Shown: positions 62,219-64,000 of the stretch, piece by piece
Position numbering within the stretch: the stretch's first letter is position 1
Layout: each line of letters opens with the position of its first letter
Notes under the pieces: model-generated
What the model was told of the DNA's origin: nothing
The model's database searches: none
What the model saw: the letters and a program-made list of their open reading frames with translations, nothing else
Program-made: the position numbers and the translations under genes
NCBI GenBank assembly: GCA_910577115.1
Contig: CAJTMC010000004.1
Span: forward strand, 1 to 64,000
DNA: 64,000 nt
Source: an uncultured Lachnospiraceae bacterium
GTDB lineage: Bacteria; Bacillota; Clostridia; Lachnospirales; Lachnospiraceae
Reading direction: 5' to 3'

Positions 62219-63592
62219 TTAGTTGCCCATTGCAAAGTTCAGATTCTCCTCAGCAGTCTTAAGCTCCGTCATCAAATCAGCGCCCTGAATTGCATTCATA
62301 ATTGCTGCTGCCATATGCGTACGTGCCGTATAATGCGCATCATTCTGCTCAACTACGTTAACATGAGAACCCATTTCAACAATCTGTGAATAAATTGGTG
62401 TATTGTTGAAATATTCAACACCCTCATTGTATACATCTGATGTACCTGCTGAAATGCAGCATGTGATCACACCGCCGTCACGAAGCGCTGCATCATATGT
62501 TTCTGTACTGCCGCCAAATGTATAAGCAAGGAACTTCTTTGCCAACTCAGGATTCTGGCAGTTTGATGTAACATAAAGGGAAGAACCGCCGTTTGACGCA
62601 TAGCCCTCGCCGCCGTTTAAGGTAGGCATTGAAGTAATCTCCCACTTTCCGCTGTTCTCAGGAACATTCTGAATGGTAGGAATAATCCAGTTTCCATTCA
62701 TAACGCCTGCTACCATGTCGCCCTGAATTGTCTGATCCGTATAATCTGACCAGTCATTTGCAAGATAGCATACCTTCTTCTGTGACATCTCTACGATTTT
62801 CTCACAAACGCTTACCAAATCAGCGTTCTCTGTAATATAAGGCTTTCCGTCCTTAAACTGGGAACCGCCCTCTGCCTGAAGCATCATGTAGATTAAGTCA
62901 TTTCCATCACCGTCCATAGAAATCAGATACTTGCCGGTCTTTGCATATACTTCCTCGCCAATCTTAATAAAGTCGTCCCATGAAATGCCTGTCATATCGT
63001 CGATTGTGTATCCGCACTCCTCAAGAATATCTACTCTGTAAGCCATAATTACAGTACCGTTATCAACAGGGAAACCATAGTGAACACCATTTACAGTAGA
63101 GTAAGAAAGTTTCTCTGCACCAAAGTCAGACCAGTCAACATCTGCATCATCAACAGAAAGCCATGCATCCGGATAGTCGCTTGCATACTTCTGGAACCAG
63201 TGATCCTGGAACAATACGATATCAGGAAGCTGGCTGTAATCGCCTGATGAACCTGCAAGTGTGATTGCCTGCTCAACGTCTGATGACTGAGACTGCTCAA
63301 TAATATTCAGTGAAAACGTATCGTCAACATTTGCCTTATAATCAGCCTCTGCTGCCTTTAATGCCGGAATGTTAAAGCTCGGATCCCATGCATAAACGGA
63401 AAGTGTATTGCCGCCTTCTGATGCATTGTCTGATGATGTATCCGCAGGCGTCTGTGTGTCAGCCGCAGGCGTCTGTGCATCTGCTGCGGGGGTCTGTGAA
63501 TCTGAAGCAGGCGCCGATGAATTACCGCATCCTGCAAGCATTGCTGTTGACATCGCGCCAACAAGAACAAGTGATAGTAATTTCTTCTTCAT
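62219..63592 (-). CDS. Sugar ABC transporter solute-binding lipoprotein
   Basis: The 457-residue protein starts at ATG 63592 behind GGGAGG. A signal peptide (MKKKLLSLVLVGAMSTAM) ends in lipobox LAGC, followed by a linker with tandem TPAAD/PADT-like repeats (about 28-52). The family 1 solute-binding fold includes LSVYAWDPSFNIPALKAAEA, NGTVIMAYRVDILEECGY, and GVMNGNWIIPTIQNVPENSG near 290. It captures the sugar outside the membrane. The operon context points to beta-galactosides. The gene has its own extended -10 promoter. Confidence 0.94.
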   Translation of the reverse strand: MKKKLLSLVLVGAMSTAMLAGCGNSSAPASDSQTPAADAQTPAADTQTPADTSSDNASEGGNTLSVYAWDPSFNIPALKAAEADYKANVDDTFSLNIIEQSQSSDVEQAITLAGSSGDYSQLPDIVLFQDHWFQKYASDYPDAWLSVDDADVDWSDFGAEKLSYSTVNGVHYGFPVDNGTVIMAYRVDILEECGYTIDDMTGISWDDFIKIGEEVYAKTGKYLISMDGDGNDLIYMMLQAEGGSQFKDGKPYITENADLVSVCEKIVEMSQKKVCYLANDWSDYTDQTIQGDMVAGVMNGNWIIPTIQNVPENSGKWEITSMPTLNGGEGYASNGGSSLYVTSNCQNPELAKKFLAYTFGGSTETYDAALRDGGVITCCISAGTSDVYNEGVEYFNNTPIYSQIVEMGSHVNVVEQNDAHYTARTHMAAAIMNAIQGADLMTELKTAEENLNFAMGN

Positions 63593-63698
63593 ATTTAGGT
63601 ATTCCTCCCTATTTATTATTTTTTTGAGATTCTGATAATTTTCCATGCGCTTCGTCATTTTGCACACTTTTTATTATCTTTTCTCAACTTATATAAGC

Positions 63699-63707
63699 AT
63701 TATACCA
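63699..63707 (-). promoter_or_regulatory. Extended -10 promoter of the galactoside operon
   Basis: Minus strand TGGTATAAT (63699-63707) without a good -35, about 105 bp before the start codon. Such promoters often need an activator. I see no clear catabolite-response element. Confidence 0.6.
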
Positions 63708-63743
63708 ACTATCGTTCTTATGTGGTATGCATTTTCAACCAAG

Positions 63744-63803
63744 AAAAAGGCAAATTCGGTAATTTTGTGGCATAATTCACAATCTGCCTTTATTTGCCTT
63801 TTT
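63744..63803 (-). terminator. Terminator upstream of the galactoside operon
   Basis: AAAAAGGCAAA (63744-63754) pairs with TTTGCCTTTTT (63793-63803) around a long loop, with T-runs on both strands. It ends the gene at 63811. Confidence 0.65.
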
Positions 63804-63810
63804 CCCTATA

Positions 63811-63996
63811 TTATATATGAAATCGTCTTTTTAATTCTACTCTTGCCCTTCTGCCACCGATAATAACCGTCCCAAGAAACAAGATCAACGACACATGAAA
63901 CGCCACCGACAACATCACCGGATTTGTCACAATGCCAAATAAATATAAAATCAGCATCACACCACTGCAAAGCACCATGAAAATTTCAAGCATCAT
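63811..63996 (-). CDS. Small membrane protein, possibly incomplete
   Basis: A 61-residue ORF with two hydrophobic segments (IFMVLCSGVMLILYLFGIV and VAFHVSLILFLGTVIIGG) and a basic tail RRARVELKRRFHI. The ATG at 63996 is four bases from the window edge, so the ribosome-binding site cannot be seen and the gene may start further upstream. No family was recognised. Confidence 0.5.
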   Translation of the reverse strand: MMLEIFMVLCSGVMLILYLFGIVTNPVMLSVAFHVSLILFLGTVIIGGRRARVELKRRFHI

Positions 63997-64000
63997 ATAG

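Overview
The window looks like a chromosomal segment of a motile, anaerobic, low-GC Firmicute, most likely a member of the Lachnospiraceae (Clostridia). This is inferred from gene content: Re-type citrate synthase with an NADP isocitrate dehydrogenase, an FprA-type flavodiiron protein, CsoR/CopA, FlxA-like and DUF6033-like proteins, AgrC/LytTR signalling, and strong GGAGG ribosome-binding sites. No rRNA or tRNA gene, CRISPR array or prophage was recognised. Most genes lie on the minus strand.

Layout. 1-230: the 5' part of an IS200/IS605 transposase and its end hairpin, cut by the window edge. 300-7,800: tspO, small regulators, enolase and phosphoglycerate mutase, a membrane protein and thiamine pyrophosphokinase. 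7,800-12,200: an acyl-CoA-ligase-like enzyme, a lipoprotein solute-binding protein and a chemoreceptor in one operon. 12,300-15,700: cobalamin salvage, a flotillin-like protein and a LytTR regulator. 15,700-20,400: three coiled-coil proteins of unknown function and a BlaI/BlaR1-type pair, with sigma-D-like promoters, a shared 15-bp upstream element, a possible small RNA and matched BlaI-type operators. 20,400-25,200: galactokinase, a FlxA-like protein and an AgrC/AgrA-type two-component system. 25,400-30,900: an ABC-F ATPase and the glutamate-directed operon Re-citrate synthase, GntR regulator and Icd, with an operator inside its promoter.

31,000-35,300 holds a decayed remnant, a SHOCT-like protein and a compact three-gene module (PRTase-TRSP, StiP/PELOTA, ATP-grasp). 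In other bacteria this module belongs to tellurite-resistance (Ter) stress loci and is predicted to make a nucleoside-like metabolite. Here it stands without Ter genes and is the most unusual system in the window. 35,400-41,500: a REC-GGDEF-EAL protein, a large secreted transglutaminase-like protein and a small lipoprotein. 41,500-46,600: the copper locus csoR-copA, where copA carries a fused CopZ domain that may also be translated alone, and a divergent OPT transporter. 46,600-49,100: flavodiiron protein and AsnA.

49,100-57,200 is accessory: zinc-ribbon proteins, GyrI-like ligand-binding proteins, a WYL regulator plus a decayed copy of its start, GNAT-YoaP, Bcp, a HAD phosphatase and a PC4-like protein. 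57,200-64,000: a galactoside operon (solute-binding lipoprotein, two permeases, GH2 beta-galactosidase) with intercistronic hairpins, and a partial small membrane protein. Galactokinase at 20.4-21.7 kb could use the galactose released.
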